In this document: positions 1 through 9,328 of the stretch, one piece after another | Layout of the letters: every line of letters starts with the position of its first letter | Numbering within the stretch: the first letter of the stretch is position 1 | Assembly (NCBI RefSeq): GCF_030159895.1 | Contig: NZ_BSNI01000002.1 | Coordinates: 2,010,306 to 2,074,305 of the forward strand | Length of the DNA: 64,000 nucleotides | From: Maritalea porphyrae | GTDB lineage: Bacteria > Pseudomonadota > Alphaproteobacteria > Rhizobiales > Devosiaceae | Direction: 5' to 3' | The notes under the pieces: model-generated | The model's input: only the letters and a program-made list of their open reading frames with translations | Told to the model about the DNA's origin: nothing | Database searches by the model: none | Made by a program: the position numbers and the translations under genes

Positions 1-321
1 ACGTTTTCGATCGTTCAACGCCAACACACGCAGATCGTCTATGCCATGTGTATGGTCGGCATGATCGTGTGTATAAAAAACGGCGTCAACACTTGGCACA
101 TTCGCATCAAGTAGCTGCTCTCGAATATCGCACCCGGTGTCGATTAACACATTGGTTTGACCGCCATTTTCAGCCGTTGCAGTAATTAGAAGCGAACACC
201 GCCGCCGCCGATTCTTGGAGTTCGTCGGGTCGCAATCTCCCCAATTCCCGCCAACACGTGGCACGCCGCCAGAGGATCCGCAGCCAAGGATTGTCACATC
301 GATGGTTTGCCTAGAACTCAT
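1..321 (-). CDS. MBL-fold metallo-hydrolase (PhnP/beta-lactamase-like), 3' end beyond window
   Basis: The first 107 codons are visible; the gene runs off the left edge. The product starts MSSRQTIDVTILGCGSSGG and carries the zinc-binding signature THDHADHTHGIDD near residues 91-103, the hallmark of metallo-beta-lactamase-fold hydrolases. The GCGSSGGVPR opening resembles the PhnP-like subgroup (cyclic phosphodiesterase-type), and a member of this family commonly follows tatD in alphaproteobacteria. Its ATG overlaps the tatD stop codon as ATGA (318-321), so the two are translationally coupled. The substrate cannot be deduced from the sequence. Confidence 0.85.
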   Translation of the reverse strand, partial: MSSRQTIDVTILGCGSSGGVPRVGGNWGDCDPTNSKNRRRRCSLLITATAENGGQTNVLIDTGCDIREQLLDANVPSVDAVFYTHDHADHTHGIDDLRVLALNDRKR

Positions 322-1094
322 CCGGCCGCCTTTGAGAACAAACGGTCAAAATTGGTGGTAGTCTGCGCTGCAAACTCCTCGTAAGAGACACCTAAGTCAG
401 CCGCTAAATATTCAGCGGTGTGGCGCACAAAACTCGGCTCGTTGGACTTGCCGCGATGCGGAACGGGCGCCAAATACGGTGCATCGGTTTCTACCAAAAT
501 ACGCTCATTTGGAACCGCGTGGGCCGCATCACGAATGGATTGTGCAGATTTGAACGTTGCAATGCCTGAAAATGAAACATATCCACCTAGCTCAACGCCG
601 ATCTTGGCCAACTCCAACCCAGCAGAAAAACAATGCAAAACAAAGGGAAAGCTCCCCTTTTTGGTTTCTTCTTGCAGGATTTTGATTGTGTCGTCGTCTG
701 CTGAGCGAGTGTGGATCACCAACGGCAATTGGGTGATACGCGCAGCTTCAATGTGGCGACGAAAACCAACTTCTTGGGCATCGCGTGGCGCATTGTCATA
801 ATGATAATCTAAACCTGCCTCGCCGATCGCAATGCACTTGGGGTGCTGCGCCAATTCAACGAGCTGCTCGGTGGTGACGTCGAGCTCTTCGTCTGCATTG
901 TGTGGATGCGTGCCAACAGAGCAAAACACATTGTCATTTTGCTCAGCGATACGTTTGATTTGATCGAACTTTTTGACGCGCGTGCAGATGGTCACCATGC
1001 GGTCGACACCAGCATCCTTGGCACGCGCCAGAACGCCTTCAAAGTCATCCTGAAGTGCATCAAAGTCTAAGTGGCAGTGGCTATCAACGAGCAT
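318..1094 (-). CDS. tatD: TatD family metal-dependent deoxyribonuclease/hydrolase
   Basis: 258 residues, the normal TatD length. The TIM-barrel metal ligands are all visible: H6 and H8 in DSHCHLD, E92 in GEAGLDYHYD, H128 in VIHTR, H154 in LHCFSAG and D204 in ETDAPYLAP. TatD proteins are cytosolic Mg-dependent 3'-5' exonucleases linked to DNA repair and quality control. The gene lies 8 bases after metG and overlaps the downstream MBL hydrolase by 4 bases, making it part of a run tmk-holB-metG-tatD-MBL that is widely conserved in alphaproteobacteria. All residues needed for activity appear present. Confidence 0.95.
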   Translation of the reverse strand: MLVDSHCHLDFDALQDDFEGVLARAKDAGVDRMVTICTRVKKFDQIKRIAEQNDNVFCSVGTHPHNADEELDVTTEQLVELAQHPKCIAIGEAGLDYHYDNAPRDAQEVGFRRHIEAARITQLPLVIHTRSADDDTIKILQEETKKGSFPFVLHCFSAGLELAKIGVELGGYVSFSGIATFKSAQSIRDAAHAVPNERILVETDAPYLAPVPHRGKSNEPSFVRHTAEYLAADLGVSYEEFAAQTTTNFDRLFSKAAG

Positions 1095-1102
1095 TGAAGT
1101 CC

Positions 1103-2647
1103 TTACGCGTCCTTGTCAAATCGCTGGAACACGGGGCTCGGCGCAGGCAATTCGGTACCTGAAGCGATCATGTGGTCATCGCCAACATGTGCAAACATGC
1201 GCTTGTCTTGTTCAATAGCCAGCATATCCAAAAACTTCGCGGCAGAATCCGGTACAATCGCTTGTGCCTGAATGGCAAGCCGTCGGATTGCTTCAGCGGT
1301 AACATAAAGCACGGTGTTCATACGTTCTGGATCGGTTTTTTTCAGCGCCCATGGTTCCGCATTTGCAAAATAGCGGTTTGCCTCTCCCACGACGTCCCAA
1401 ATTGCAGAAACGGCAGCATGAACATGGTTTCGATCGATTGCCTTACGACCAACATCAATCGCATCTGCACAAGCTTTTAGAAGCTCTTTGTCATCGTCTG
1501 TCAAATTGCCTGGCACGGGGACTTTGCCCTCGCAATTTTTTGCGATCATCGACAAAGACCGTTGCGCCAAGTTTCCAAAATCATTGGCCAAATCGGCATT
1601 GCAGCGCAGAATAAACTTCTCTCGGCCATAGTCGCCATCATTGCCAAAATTTACTTCGCGCAAGAAGAAGAAGCGCACCGGATCAACGCCAAAATCATCA
1701 ATAATTTCAAATGGATCAACGACATTCCCAAGCGACTTTGACATCTTTTGTCCGTCATTGGTCAAAAAGCCATGCGCAAACACACGTTTTGGCAACTCGA
1801 TACCGGCAGACATCAAAAACGCGGGCCAGTAGACCGCATGAAAACGAATGATGTCTTTGCCGATCACATGAACATCTGCAGGCCAATATTTCTTAAAATC
1901 GGCACTTTCAATGTCTGGATAGCCAACTCCAGTCAAATAATTGGTGAGTGCATCAACCCAAACATACATCACGTGCCCATCAATATTTGGCACGGGAATT
2001 CCCCAATCAAACGTGGTGCGCGAAATCGAGAGGTCGTTTAGGCCAGACTTCACAAACGAGGTGATTTCATTCTTGCGTGATGCAGGACCTATGAAATCTG
2101 GATTATCCTCATAGAGCTTAAGCAAGCGATCGCCAAACGCTGAGAGCCGGAAAAAGAAACTTGCTTCTTCCACCCATTCAACGGCTGTCCCTTGAGGCGA
2201 GAGTTTTTCACCGCCCTCACCTTCAACAAGTTCACTCTCGTCATAATATGCTTCGTCGCGAACCGAATACCAGCCGGCGTATTTGCCTTCATAGATGTCG
2301 CCATTTTCTAGCATCTTGTTCCAAATGGCTTGGCTGGCCTTGTGGTGCCGTTCCTCGGTTGTGCGAATAAACACATCGTTAGATAGGTTCAACGCTTCTG
2401 CAAGGCGTTGAAATTGGGCTGAGTTTTTGTCTGCCAACTCCTTTGGCGTCATGCCTTGAGCCTCAGCCGTTTGGGCCATTTTGATTCCGTGTTCGTCAGT
2501 GCCGGTCAAAAATCGTACGTCATATCCATCAAGTCGTTTGAATCGAGCCATGGCGTCGGTGCCCGCCATCTCATAAGCATGGCCAATATGCGGCACGCCA
2601 TTTGGATAGTGGATCGCGGTTGTGATGTAATAGGTTTTGTCGGTCAT
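1103..2647 (-). CDS. metG: Methionyl-tRNA synthetase
   Basis: 514 residues; charges tRNA-Met with methionine in the cytosol. The class I signatures are present: the HIGH motif as HIGH at 20-23 and KMSKS at 301-305. The connective region (about 120-150) has no cysteine knuckle, so this is the short zinc-free MetRS type usual in alphaproteobacteria, and there is no C-terminal tRNA-binding/dimerisation extension. The start codon overlaps the holB stop as ATGA (2644-2647), indicating translational coupling. Confidence 0.97.
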   Translation of the reverse strand: MTDKTYYITTAIHYPNGVPHIGHAYEMAGTDAMARFKRLDGYDVRFLTGTDEHGIKMAQTAEAQGMTPKELADKNSAQFQRLAEALNLSNDVFIRTTEERHHKASQAIWNKMLENGDIYEGKYAGWYSVRDEAYYDESELVEGEGGEKLSPQGTAVEWVEEASFFFRLSAFGDRLLKLYEDNPDFIGPASRKNEITSFVKSGLNDLSISRTTFDWGIPVPNIDGHVMYVWVDALTNYLTGVGYPDIESADFKKYWPADVHVIGKDIIRFHAVYWPAFLMSAGIELPKRVFAHGFLTNDGQKMSKSLGNVVDPFEIIDDFGVDPVRFFFLREVNFGNDGDYGREKFILRCNADLANDFGNLAQRSLSMIAKNCEGKVPVPGNLTDDDKELLKACADAIDVGRKAIDRNHVHAAVSAIWDVVGEANRYFANAEPWALKKTDPERMNTVLYVTAEAIRRLAIQAQAIVPDSAAKFLDMLAIEQDKRMFAHVGDDHMIASGTELPAPSPVFQRFDKDA

Positions 2648-3693
2648 GTGCTCGGTTCAACGTTTATGGGCGCCGCGCGATCTAAGTCGCGAATTGCGTC
2701 CAATATCATGATTATTGTTTGTTTCTTGTCGAGATTGAAAACGGCTTGATCTCGCAGCTGTTCGCCTGTCTTTTCCCATACAGACAAAGCGTTGGCAAGC
2801 ACCGGATTTTGTCGATCGGTCACTGCAAGATGTTTAATTCGCCAAGCAATGGAATTCTCGAGCATTTCGAGCGCCATCGGCCATATTGCTTCGTCTTTGG
2901 ATTGCGCCAAGGATGCTCCAATTTGCAGCACGTCAGCATCACCGCCCATCGATGGTTGTTGCAGCCAGTTGCCAAGTGCACGAAGCGTTGGGTCAGCGGA
3001 AGCAAGTACCGCCTCCAACGCTTTTCGAGGCCGACCGCGTGCAATGTCCAAAATCGACGTCATTTTTGCATCAATTTCAGGTGTCGAAAATTCTGAAACC
3101 ACTTGCGTCACTTGCTCATCAGAGAGGACACCAAGTCGCAACAATCGACACCGTGAGCGGATTGTAGGTAATATCCGTCCCAATTGATTGCACGTAAGTA
3201 AAAACAAGGCATTTGCAGGCGGTTCTTCAAGTGTTTTCAGAAGAGCATTCGCCGCATTTGCGTTTAGGTCGTCAATGCTATCGACAATGCAAATACGTAA
3301 GCCCGCGGTCGCTGCACTGGTCTGAAAGAACTTCATCGCATTGCGCACAACATCAACTCCGGTATTGGCCGCGAATTTCCCCGTTTTGTGGTTGAATGCC
3401 CGACGAATGATTTTCAGGTTGGGGTGCGCTCCTGTTGCAACCATCTCGGCTACACGAGTCGGTGTTTCGTCTCCAGTAAGCGTGAAAAGTTCTCGCGCTA
3501 GGTCAAACGCAAATGTCGCCTTGCCAATGCCCTTTTGGCCGGAAATCAACCAAGCATGGTGCAATTTTCCTGCTGCATGTGCGTCCAACAGCATTGCTTT
3601 TGCGTCAACGTGCCCGACAAGCGATTGCTGGACTTCCGGCGGCGGTATGCCCGGCAGCTGATCAGCGTGTTGAGCGTATTCCTGCTCCGCCAT
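2644..3693 (-). CDS. holB: DNA polymerase III subunit delta'
   Basis: 349 residues. A clamp-loader AAA+ subunit: P-loop GQKGIGKAT around residues 52-60, a [22 protein letters not shown] stretch equivalent to the Walker B/sensor region (quoted here in part as [11 protein letters not shown]), and the SRC motif in TIRSRCRLL that contacts a neighbouring ATPase. It works with DnaX and HolA to load the sliding clamp. Placement between tmk and metG is the standard alphaproteobacterial context; it shares one base with the tmk stop (TAATG arrangement). Confidence 0.95.
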   Translation of the reverse strand: MAEQEYAQHADQLPGIPPPEVQQSLVGHVDAKAMLLDAHAAGKLHHAWLISGQKGIGKATFAFDLARELFTLTGDETPTRVAEMVATGAHPNLKIIRRAFNHKTGKFAANTGVDVVRNAMKFFQTSAATAGLRICIVDSIDDLNANAANALLKTLEEPPANALFLLTCNQLGRILPTIRSRCRLLRLGVLSDEQVTQVVSEFSTPEIDAKMTSILDIARGRPRKALEAVLASADPTLRALGNWLQQPSMGGDADVLQIGASLAQSKDEAIWPMALEMLENSIAWRIKHLAVTDRQNPVLANALSVWEKTGEQLRDQAVFNLDKKQTIIMILDAIRDLDRAAPINVEPST

Positions 3694-4373
3694 TAGGCTG
3701 CCAATTCTGAAAAGCGCTCAGAGACTTTTGCCCAGATGTCGCTTTCCATATCGCTCACACTCTGCGTGCCATCAACAACGACGAACCGTTCGGGGTTCGA
3801 GCGCGAAATGTCCAAGAAATTTCTACGCAAGCGGCGGTGCCACTCAATATTTTCTTTTTCGTAGCGATCAGGCGGCAGATTCAATCCATCTTCTGCGGCA
3901 CGCTTCCGGACGCGCTCAAACGCTAGTTCAGGGTCCATGTCGATCAGAATGGTCAAATCCGGTGTCGCGCCATTTAAGGCTAATGTTTCAAGCGCATCGA
4001 TCAATTCGTCTGGCACGCCACCAGTTAGCCCCTGGTAGGCCCGCGTTGAATCGCAAAAGCGATCTGACAAAACCCATTTGTCGCTTTCAAGATTTGGCTT
4101 GATCATCGAGTTGACATGGTCAAGACGCGCGGCGGCAAACAAAATTGCCTCAGCACTTGGGCCCCATTGCTCCGATTTGCCTTGTAACAGAAACGAACGA
4201 ATGGCTTCTGCTCTTGGCGTCCCACCCGGTTCGCGCGTGCGCACCGCTTCTATTTCGCGCTTGATGAGATTGGCGACCAATCGTTTGATCTGCGTGGACT
4301 TGCCAACACCTTCGCCACCCTCAAATGTAATAAATTTCGCCGTCATTTGAGTGCGGTCAACCTCTGTGTCCAT
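3693..4373 (-). CDS. tmk: Thymidylate kinase
   Basis: 226 residues as opened from the ATG at 4373; an internal ATG at 4346 (MTAKFITFEG) is the more family-like start and would give 217 residues. Neither has a clear ribosome-binding site. It phosphorylates dTMP to dTDP. Visible motifs are the P-loop EGGEGVGKST, the substrate-binding DRFCDSTRAYQG and the lid-like RAAEDGLNLPPDRYE. It starts 18 bases after dacF and is followed directly by holB. Confidence 0.95.
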   Translation of the reverse strand: MDTEVDRTQMTAKFITFEGGEGVGKSTQIKRLVANLIKREIEAVRTREPGGTPRAEAIRSFLLQGKSEQWGPSAEAILFAAARLDHVNSMIKPNLESDKWVLSDRFCDSTRAYQGLTGGVPDELIDALETLALNGATPDLTILIDMDPELAFERVRKRAAEDGLNLPPDRYEKENIEWHRRLRRNFLDISRSNPERFVVVDGTQSVSDMESDIWAKVSERFSELAA

Positions 4374-4391
4374 TTACTTGGCTGAGTGCAA

Positions 4392-5561
4392 TCAAAGCCA
4401 GCCAAAAGCCAATTCTTTTAAAGCATCCGTAGCGCGGCGAACAAGACCACCCTGCTCCACCGTTTCTGCGGCATAAAGAGGCGAGGATTGTATAAGGTTG
4501 TCGTCACACCAAACTTGGAGCGATGCCACTTCCTGACCTTGGTCGATCGGTGGAATCAATGGCCCATTGTACACAATTTTTGCAGATAAACAGCGCTTTG
4601 AACCCTTGGGTACATAAAGGTCAATTCGCCCATCACCGGTCAAGCCAACTTTTGGTTTTTCCCCACCATAGACAGGTATCTCACCAACGAGTTCGCCGTC
4701 GTCAAATGCCTCAAATCGTTCAAAGTTGCGAGACCCCCAAGTAACAAGTTTCCTTGCTTCTTCACTTCGTTCCTTTTTTGAGGACATGCCATGCAAAACG
4801 GCAATAAGTCGACGTCCGTTTTCTGTCGTACTGGCTACAATGCCATATCCTGCAGATTCTGTGTGTCCTGTTTTCAGCCCATCAACGCCGATTCCATCGT
4901 CAAGCAATGTGTTTCGGTTTCCTTGTTTGATGTTGTTCCATTCAAAATCTGGCTCGGCAAAAATTGGATAATACTCTGGATAGTTCTTGATAATATATCG
5001 GGCTAGATTGCCTAGATCGCGGGCAGATACGTACATTGTTGGGTCCGGCAATCCCGTTGAATTTGCAAACTCAGAATTCTCCAATCCAAGGTCCTGGGCC
5101 TTCTCGTTCATCATCCTCACGAACGACAACTCAGTTCCACCAATGGCTTCAGCTATCGCAATGCTGGCATCATTTCCCGATTGGATGATGATAGAGCGTA
5201 TGATGTCTTCAACTGCAACTTTGCTGTCCAGCTCCGCAAACATTGTCGACCCACCAGAAGCCGCGCCACCTTCTCGCCATGCCTTTTCAGAAATAAAGAC
5301 CTCATCATCCATGCGCAGCTGGCCGCGCTTGAGCTGTTCAAAGGCGATTGCAATGGTCATCAGCTTAGCCATGGAAGCAGGTTCCATGCGCTCATCAGCA
5401 TTCTTTTGGTAAAGTACTGTGCCAGATTGATAATCCATCAGCACGGCGAACTTGGCTTTAGTATCAAATTCAAGCTGAGCAAAGGCATTGCTCAAAAGCG
5501 CGATCCAGATCGCGGTTCCCAAACATACAAATCTACTCAAGCGGCAAAACATAGCCGTCAT
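4392..5561 (-). CDS. dacF: D-alanyl-D-alanine carboxypeptidase (PBP5/DacF-type)
   Basis: 389 residues with an N-terminal signal peptide (hydrophobic segment to about residue 28, cleavage near NAFA). It trims the terminal D-Ala from peptidoglycan stem peptides in the periplasm. The three penicillin-binding motifs are intact: SxxK as S63-M-A-K66, SGN at 128-130 and KTG at 230-232. A PBP5-type C-terminal beta domain follows, and the last residues could form the usual amphipathic membrane anchor. It lies downstream of rlpA, so two wall-remodelling genes are co-transcribed. The 75-base leader contains GC-rich repeats listed separately. Confidence 0.93.
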   Translation of the reverse strand: MTAMFCRLSRFVCLGTAIWIALLSNAFAQLEFDTKAKFAVLMDYQSGTVLYQKNADERMEPASMAKLMTIAIAFEQLKRGQLRMDDEVFISEKAWREGGAASGGSTMFAELDSKVAVEDIIRSIIIQSGNDASIAIAEAIGGTELSFVRMMNEKAQDLGLENSEFANSTGLPDPTMYVSARDLGNLARYIIKNYPEYYPIFAEPDFEWNNIKQGNRNTLLDDGIGVDGLKTGHTESAGYGIVASTTENGRRLIAVLHGMSSKKERSEEARKLVTWGSRNFERFEAFDDGELVGEIPVYGGEKPKVGLTGDGRIDLYVPKGSKRCLSAKIVYNGPLIPPIDQGQEVASLQVWCDDNLIQSSPLYAAETVEQGGLVRRATDALKELAFGWL

Positions 5562-5571
5562 AAATCTATTT

Positions 5572-5600
5572 ACCTGCCCGCGCAGGTCCTCCCGCAGGTC
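5572..5600 (-). repeat. GC-rich repeat/hairpin in the dacF leader
   Basis: On the minus strand the heptamer GACCTGC occurs twice at 12-base spacing (5594-5600 and 5582-5588), and the second copy forms a 6-bp hairpin ACCTGC-N4-GCAGGT (5572-5587). The hairpin ends about 10 bases before the dacF ATG, so it could affect ribosome access. Repeat and pairing are seen directly; any function is inference. Confidence 0.4.
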
Positions 5601-5636
5601 AAATCGAATATATTGATATTCTGCTTTTTAGATTTA

Positions 5637-6752
5637 TTACAGCACGAAGTCGCTTAGGCCAAGGTGTTGTGCAAGATCATTTACATCTTGGTTGCTCACG
5701 CCAGGGCGTAGTTTTTCCAAAAACACTTGGGTCGCTGGTTTGCCGGCAACTGTTGTTGGGCGCAAGTCAACGATGCCCAGCAGTGCAAGTTCTTGCCCAA
5801 CTCTGTGCGCAGCTTCGTCCGAAGAAAATACGCCAACCGAACGATTTACACTCAAGAAGCCGCGCTCTTTATGTTCTCGCCAAGCGTCAAGTTCAACCGA
5901 TGTCGAGCCCATATTCTCGATCGCCGCATGCGCTGCATTGACCGGCTCTGCTCCCGTTTGAGTGTATGATGAAACAAGTAAGTCAAACGCGTCGCTGTCA
6001 AATCCCGGCATTTCGGTCATAACCGTTCTTGTTGGCGGTGTTGGTGCCGCGGCGGTGGTTTGGAGTTGTTCCAATGACATGCTGGCTAGTTTTGAACCTG
6101 CAAATGCCAATTGAATGCGGCCGCGCTCCATATCGGTTGGTTTGTTGATGCTCGCCAGTAGGAAACGTGTATCGTCACCGTTTAGCGGCGCCTTACCCAC
6201 ATATTGTACGCGCACTTTTGCTGTGCCTTGTTGTTTAAACTGCAAGACATCAGCGGTTTTGCTGGAAAGATCAATCAACCGACCATGTGCAAACGGCCCA
6301 CGATCATTAACGCGAACTAGCGCGGATCGCCCGTTCGAAAGGTTGGTTACGCGAACATATGACGGCAAAGGCAATGTTGGGTGCGCTGCACTAAGCATGT
6401 TTTGGTCATAAATTTCGCCGTTCGCTGTTAGGCGTCCGTGAAAATTTGGTCCATACCAAGAAGCCGTGCCAGTCTTATCATAGTTGGGTTGCTCTTTTGG
6501 GTGATACCATTTGCCAGCAACTTTGTATGGTTTGCCGACTTGATATCGACCGCCGCCCTTTTTGACGCGAGCACCGCTGGTCAAACGTGGAGAAGCAGCA
6601 ACGCCATACTCGGAAGACGAGAATTTGGTTTTGTTATTGACCAATGGATTGTTGAACAGCGCATCTGTCCCGCCACAAGCTGCAAGCGTAGGTAGCGCTA
6701 AGCCAAGCAGGATCGCCAAACGAGCATTTCGTTTCAAGTTCTTAAAAATCAT
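5637..6752 (-). CDS. rlpA: RlpA-like septal lytic transglycosylase lipoprotein with SPOR domain
   Basis: The ATG at 6752 (MIFKNLKRN) is preferred over the upstream ATG at 6788 because it directly precedes a lipoprotein signal ending in the lipobox LAAC (C26). The product has about 371 residues: lipid anchor, a variable linker, a double-psi beta-barrel at about 94-172 (GTASWYGPNFHG and VRVNDRGPF), and a C-terminal SPOR domain from about 290 that binds denuded septal glycan. RlpA proteins cleave peptide-free glycan strands at the division site. Downstream dacF supplies a related wall-trimming activity. Confidence 0.9.
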   Translation of the reverse strand: MIFKNLKRNARLAILLGLALPTLAACGGTDALFNNPLVNNKTKFSSSEYGVAASPRLTSGARVKKGGGRYQVGKPYKVAGKWYHPKEQPNYDKTGTASWYGPNFHGRLTANGEIYDQNMLSAAHPTLPLPSYVRVTNLSNGRSALVRVNDRGPFAHGRLIDLSSKTADVLQFKQQGTAKVRVQYVGKAPLNGDDTRFLLASINKPTDMERGRIQLAFAGSKLASMSLEQLQTTAAAPTPPTRTVMTEMPGFDSDAFDLLVSSYTQTGAEPVNAAHAAIENMGSTSVELDAWREHKERGFLSVNRSVGVFSSDEAAHRVGQELALLGIVDLRPTTVAGKPATQVFLEKLRPGVSNQDVNDLAQHLGLSDFVL

Positions 6753-6914
6753 AGGTACGTACACAAAACTTCCAACCGATATGACCAATTTTATACATGT
6801 TTTTGGCCCTTAATTACCAACGACGATCGCCAGCATGGTTGCCGCAAACTTAATTTTGGCTTTCTTAACTAGAAATAAGGCGAACATGTGTCACCATCGT
6901 GCATCAAAAATGAT

Positions 6915-6936
6915 GATATAAAGCTTTCTTTATATC
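6915..6936. promoter_or_regulatory. Perfect AT-rich palindrome upstream of the methionine synthase operon; candidate operator
   Basis: GATATAAAG-N4-CTTTATATC is a perfect 9-bp inverted repeat with a 4-base spacer, ending 52 bases before the first gene of the split methionine synthase operon. The size and spacing suit a dimeric winged-helix repressor. From general knowledge, SahR/SamR-type ArsR regulators control methionine-cycle genes in proteobacteria through AT-rich palindromes, so one of these is a reasonable candidate. No cobalamin or SAM riboswitch core was recognised in 6753-6988. Confidence 0.55.
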
Positions 6937-6988
6937 TAAAATGTGGTATTAGAACCAACAAGATGACTCGTGAAAGTGACAACCAGAC

Positions 6989-7987
6989 ATGAATAAACTT
7001 CAGAAACTGCTAGATGAACGCGGCATTTTGCTGGCTGACGGCGCCACCGGGACAAATCTGATTCCGATGGGTTTGGATTCTGGCCAAGCTCCTGAAGCAT
7101 GGAATTTCGATCACATTGACAGGATTGAAACACTTCACCAATCATTTATCGATGCGGGTTCTGATATCCTTGTCACGAACAGTTTTGGCGGAACGGCACG
7201 TCGTCTCCATCTCCACCAACTTGATGATCGCGTTGTCGAAGTCAACGAAGCTGCCGCAACAATCGCAGGCAATCTTGTTGCGAAATCTGGACGCGAAATT
7301 GTGGTTGCAGGTTCTGTTGGTCCAACCGGCGATTTGCTGTTTCCGCTCGGAGAACTCACCTATGAAGGTGCGGTCGAAGCCTTTATCGAACAGATGACGG
7401 GTCTCAAAAAAGGTGGAGCTGACGTCGCGTGGATTGAAACTATGTCCTCCCCCGAAGAAATTGATGCAGCAATTGAAGCGGCAAACGAGGTTGGCCTTGA
7501 TTATGTTGTGACCGCGAGTTTTGATACCGCTGGTAAAACAATGATGGGCCTGTCACCGGCCGACTTCGGTGACACAATGAGCGCAAAAGATCCAAAACCC
7601 CTCGCCTTCGGTTCAAACTGTGGCGTCGGTGCATCTGATTTGTTGGTCGCCGCAATCGATTTGGTCGCGCATTCTGGTGGCGTTCCAGTTGTCGCAAAAG
7701 CAAATGCGGGAATCCCAAAAATCGCGGGCGACAAAGTTGTTTATTCCGGATCGCCAGAATTGATGGGCGACTATGCAAAACTTGCGATGAATTTGGGTGT
7801 GTCCATCATTGGTGGGTGTTGCGGTAACAGTCCGGCCCACGTAAAAGCGATGGCAGATGCCGTGCGTACGCACAATGGCGGCGATGCACCAACCGCCGAA
7901 GATATCATTGAGACATTGGGGCCATTGGTGTCGCCAAAGTCAGAAAAAACAACCGACCGCAGCTCAAGACGCCGCCGTCGCTCGTAA
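6989..7987 (+). CDS. bmt: Homocysteine S-methyltransferase module of split B12-dependent methionine synthase
   Basis: 332 residues. Homocysteine/betaine S-methyltransferase barrel: ADGATGTNL at 16-24, TNSFGG at 63-68, and zinc-binding cysteines C211 (SNCGVG) and C277-C278 (GGCCGN). It is often annotated as betaine-homocysteine methyltransferase. In this operon, next to a free corrinoid protein and a methyl-tetrahydrofolate module, it more likely corresponds to the first domain of MetH, transferring methyl from cobalamin to homocysteine; a split synthase of this kind is known in Roseobacter-group bacteria. The last 12 residues are Arg-rich (RSSRRRRRS), as in two partner proteins. First gene of the operon, behind the palindrome at 6915. 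Confidence 0.88.
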   Translation: MNKLQKLLDERGILLADGATGTNLIPMGLDSGQAPEAWNFDHIDRIETLHQSFIDAGSDILVTNSFGGTARRLHLHQLDDRVVEVNEAAATIAGNLVAKSGREIVVAGSVGPTGDLLFPLGELTYEGAVEAFIEQMTGLKKGGADVAWIETMSSPEEIDAAIEAANEVGLDYVVTASFDTAGKTMMGLSPADFGDTMSAKDPKPLAFGSNCGVGASDLLVAAIDLVAHSGGVPVVAKANAGIPKIAGDKVVYSGSPELMGDYAKLAMNLGVSIIGGCCGNSPAHVKAMADAVRTHNGGDAPTAEDIIETLGPLVSPKSEKTTDRSSRRRRRS

Positions 7988-8020
7988 CGCTTCAGTATTT
8001 GTTGATAGGGATTTTTGATT

Positions 8021-8707
8021 ATGGCCGACGAAGAAGACGATATCATCCTGTCTGAACTCAGCGACGAAGAGCTTGCTGAACAAATGCAAGATGACCTTTA
8101 TGATGGTCTCAAAGACGAAATCATGGAAGGTGTGAACATCTTTCTAGAGCGTGGTTGGGCACCATACGATATTCTGACCAAAGTGCTTGTCGCTGGCATG
8201 AAGACAGTTGGTGACGATTTCCGGGATGGCATTTTGTTTGTTCCTGAGGTGTTGCTGGCGGCGAACGCTATGAAGGGCGGCATGGGCATCTTACGTCCGT
8301 TGCTTACCGAAACTGGCGCGCCCAAAATGGGCAAGATGGTTGTTGGGACCGTTAAAGGCGACATCCACGATATTGGCAAAAACCTTGTTGGCATGATGAT
8401 GGAAGGCGCAGGCTTTGAAGTCATCGATTTGGGTATCAATACTGATGTTGACCAATTCCTAGCCGCAATTGATGAGCACAAACCCGACATTCTCGGCATG
8501 TCTGCGCTGCTCACGACAACAATGACCTATATGAAAGTGGTCATTGAGACGCTGAAAGAAAAAGGTATTCGCGACGACCTATTTGTTATTGTTGGCGGTG
8601 CGCCACTCAATGAGGAATTTGGCGAAGCGATTGGCGCTGACGCTTATTGTAAGGATGCAGCGATTGCGGTTGAAACGGCGAAACGCCTAGTTTCACAAGC
8701 TGCTTAA
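8021..8707 (+). CDS. Corrinoid (B12-binding) protein, cobalamin module of split methionine synthase
   Basis: 228 residues from the ATG at 8021, which has a GATAGGG ribosome-binding site; a TTG two codons upstream is less likely. A helical cap domain (about 35-95) is followed by a Rossmann B12 domain with the base-off signature D114-x-H116-x-x-G (GDIHDIGKN), the GxxxL-type SALLTT region and the GG at 192-193 (VGGAP). It should carry the methyl-cobalamin shared by the three catalytic partners. The N-terminus is strikingly acidic: 16 Asp/Glu and one Lys in the first 36 residues. Confidence 0.93.
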   Translation: MADEEDDIILSELSDEELAEQMQDDLYDGLKDEIMEGVNIFLERGWAPYDILTKVLVAGMKTVGDDFRDGILFVPEVLLAANAMKGGMGILRPLLTETGAPKMGKMVVGTVKGDIHDIGKNLVGMMMEGAGFEVIDLGINTDVDQFLAAIDEHKPDILGMSALLTTTMTYMKVVIETLKEKGIRDDLFVIVGGAPLNEEFGEAIGADAYCKDAAIAVETAKRLVSQAA

Positions 8708-8713
8708 GGCAAA

Positions 8714-9325
8714 ATGAACAATCAAACCTTGGTTTCAAATGTCGGCAAGACGGGCCTTGTGGCTTGTGGTGCGTTGGCCCGCGAAATCCTGACGATCCAG
8801 AAACAGCTGGGAACGGATGTTTTCGAAACACGTTTTTTACCTGCCAGCTTGCATAATCGACCTAGCGAAATCCCCGCTGCTGTGGATGGTGTGTTGGAAG
8901 AGCTGTCCGAAAGCTGTGATCGGCTCTTAGTCGGTTACGGCGATTGCGGCACAGCCGGAAAGCTCGATGAAGTCATTGAAAAGCATAATGCTTCGCGGAT
9001 TGACGGCGCGCATTGCTATGCGTTTTTTCTTGGCCTTGAGCAGTTTGACAGTTTGCAGGAAAGCGAACCGGGCACCTTCTATCTAACAGACTATTTGGTT
9101 CGTCAGTTTGACACTCTTGTTTTCAAACCGCTCGGCCTCGATAGGCATCCAGAGCTTTTAGAGGCATATTTCGGCAACTACACACGGCTCGTCTATCTGG
9201 CTCAGACTGAGGATCACAAACTGGTAGACAAAGCCAAAGAGGCCGCGGGTCGACTTGGCCTTCGATTTGAACACCAAAATACACAATTTGGATTGCTCGA
9301 CGATTTCATAAAAGGAGCGGCATGA
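8714..9325 (+). CDS. DUF1638 family protein in the methionine synthase operon
   Basis: 203 residues recognised as DUF1638 from conserved blocks: LVACGALAREI near the N-terminus, LPASLHNRP, VGYGDCGTAG, GAHCYAFF, GTFYLTDYL and YFGNYTRLVYLAQT. Conserved Cys and His (C18, H47, C78, H100, C101) look like possible metal ligands. No biochemical role is established that I can cite. DUF1638 genes recur beside corrinoid methyltransferases, so a part in corrinoid or methyl-group handling is a reasonable inference. It starts 6 bases after the corrinoid gene, and its final bases hold the ribosome-binding site of the next gene. Confidence 0.85.
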   Translation: MNNQTLVSNVGKTGLVACGALAREILTIQKQLGTDVFETRFLPASLHNRPSEIPAAVDGVLEELSESCDRLLVGYGDCGTAGKLDEVIEKHNASRIDGAHCYAFFLGLEQFDSLQESEPGTFYLTDYLVRQFDTLVFKPLGLDRHPELLEAYFGNYTRLVYLAQTEDHKLVDKAKEAAGRLGLRFEHQNTQFGLLDDFIKGAA

Positions 9326-9328
9326 ATT

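Noticed and set aside
6753-6988. Possible cobalamin or SAM riboswitch before the methionine synthase operon
   Set aside because: No B12-box core or SAM aptamer pattern is present; the only clear element is the protein-type palindrome.
6989-7987. Reading the first operon gene as a true betaine-homocysteine methyltransferase
   Set aside because: Betaine as donor is possible, but the adjacent corrinoid, methyl-THF and reactivase genes make the split methionine synthase reading stronger.
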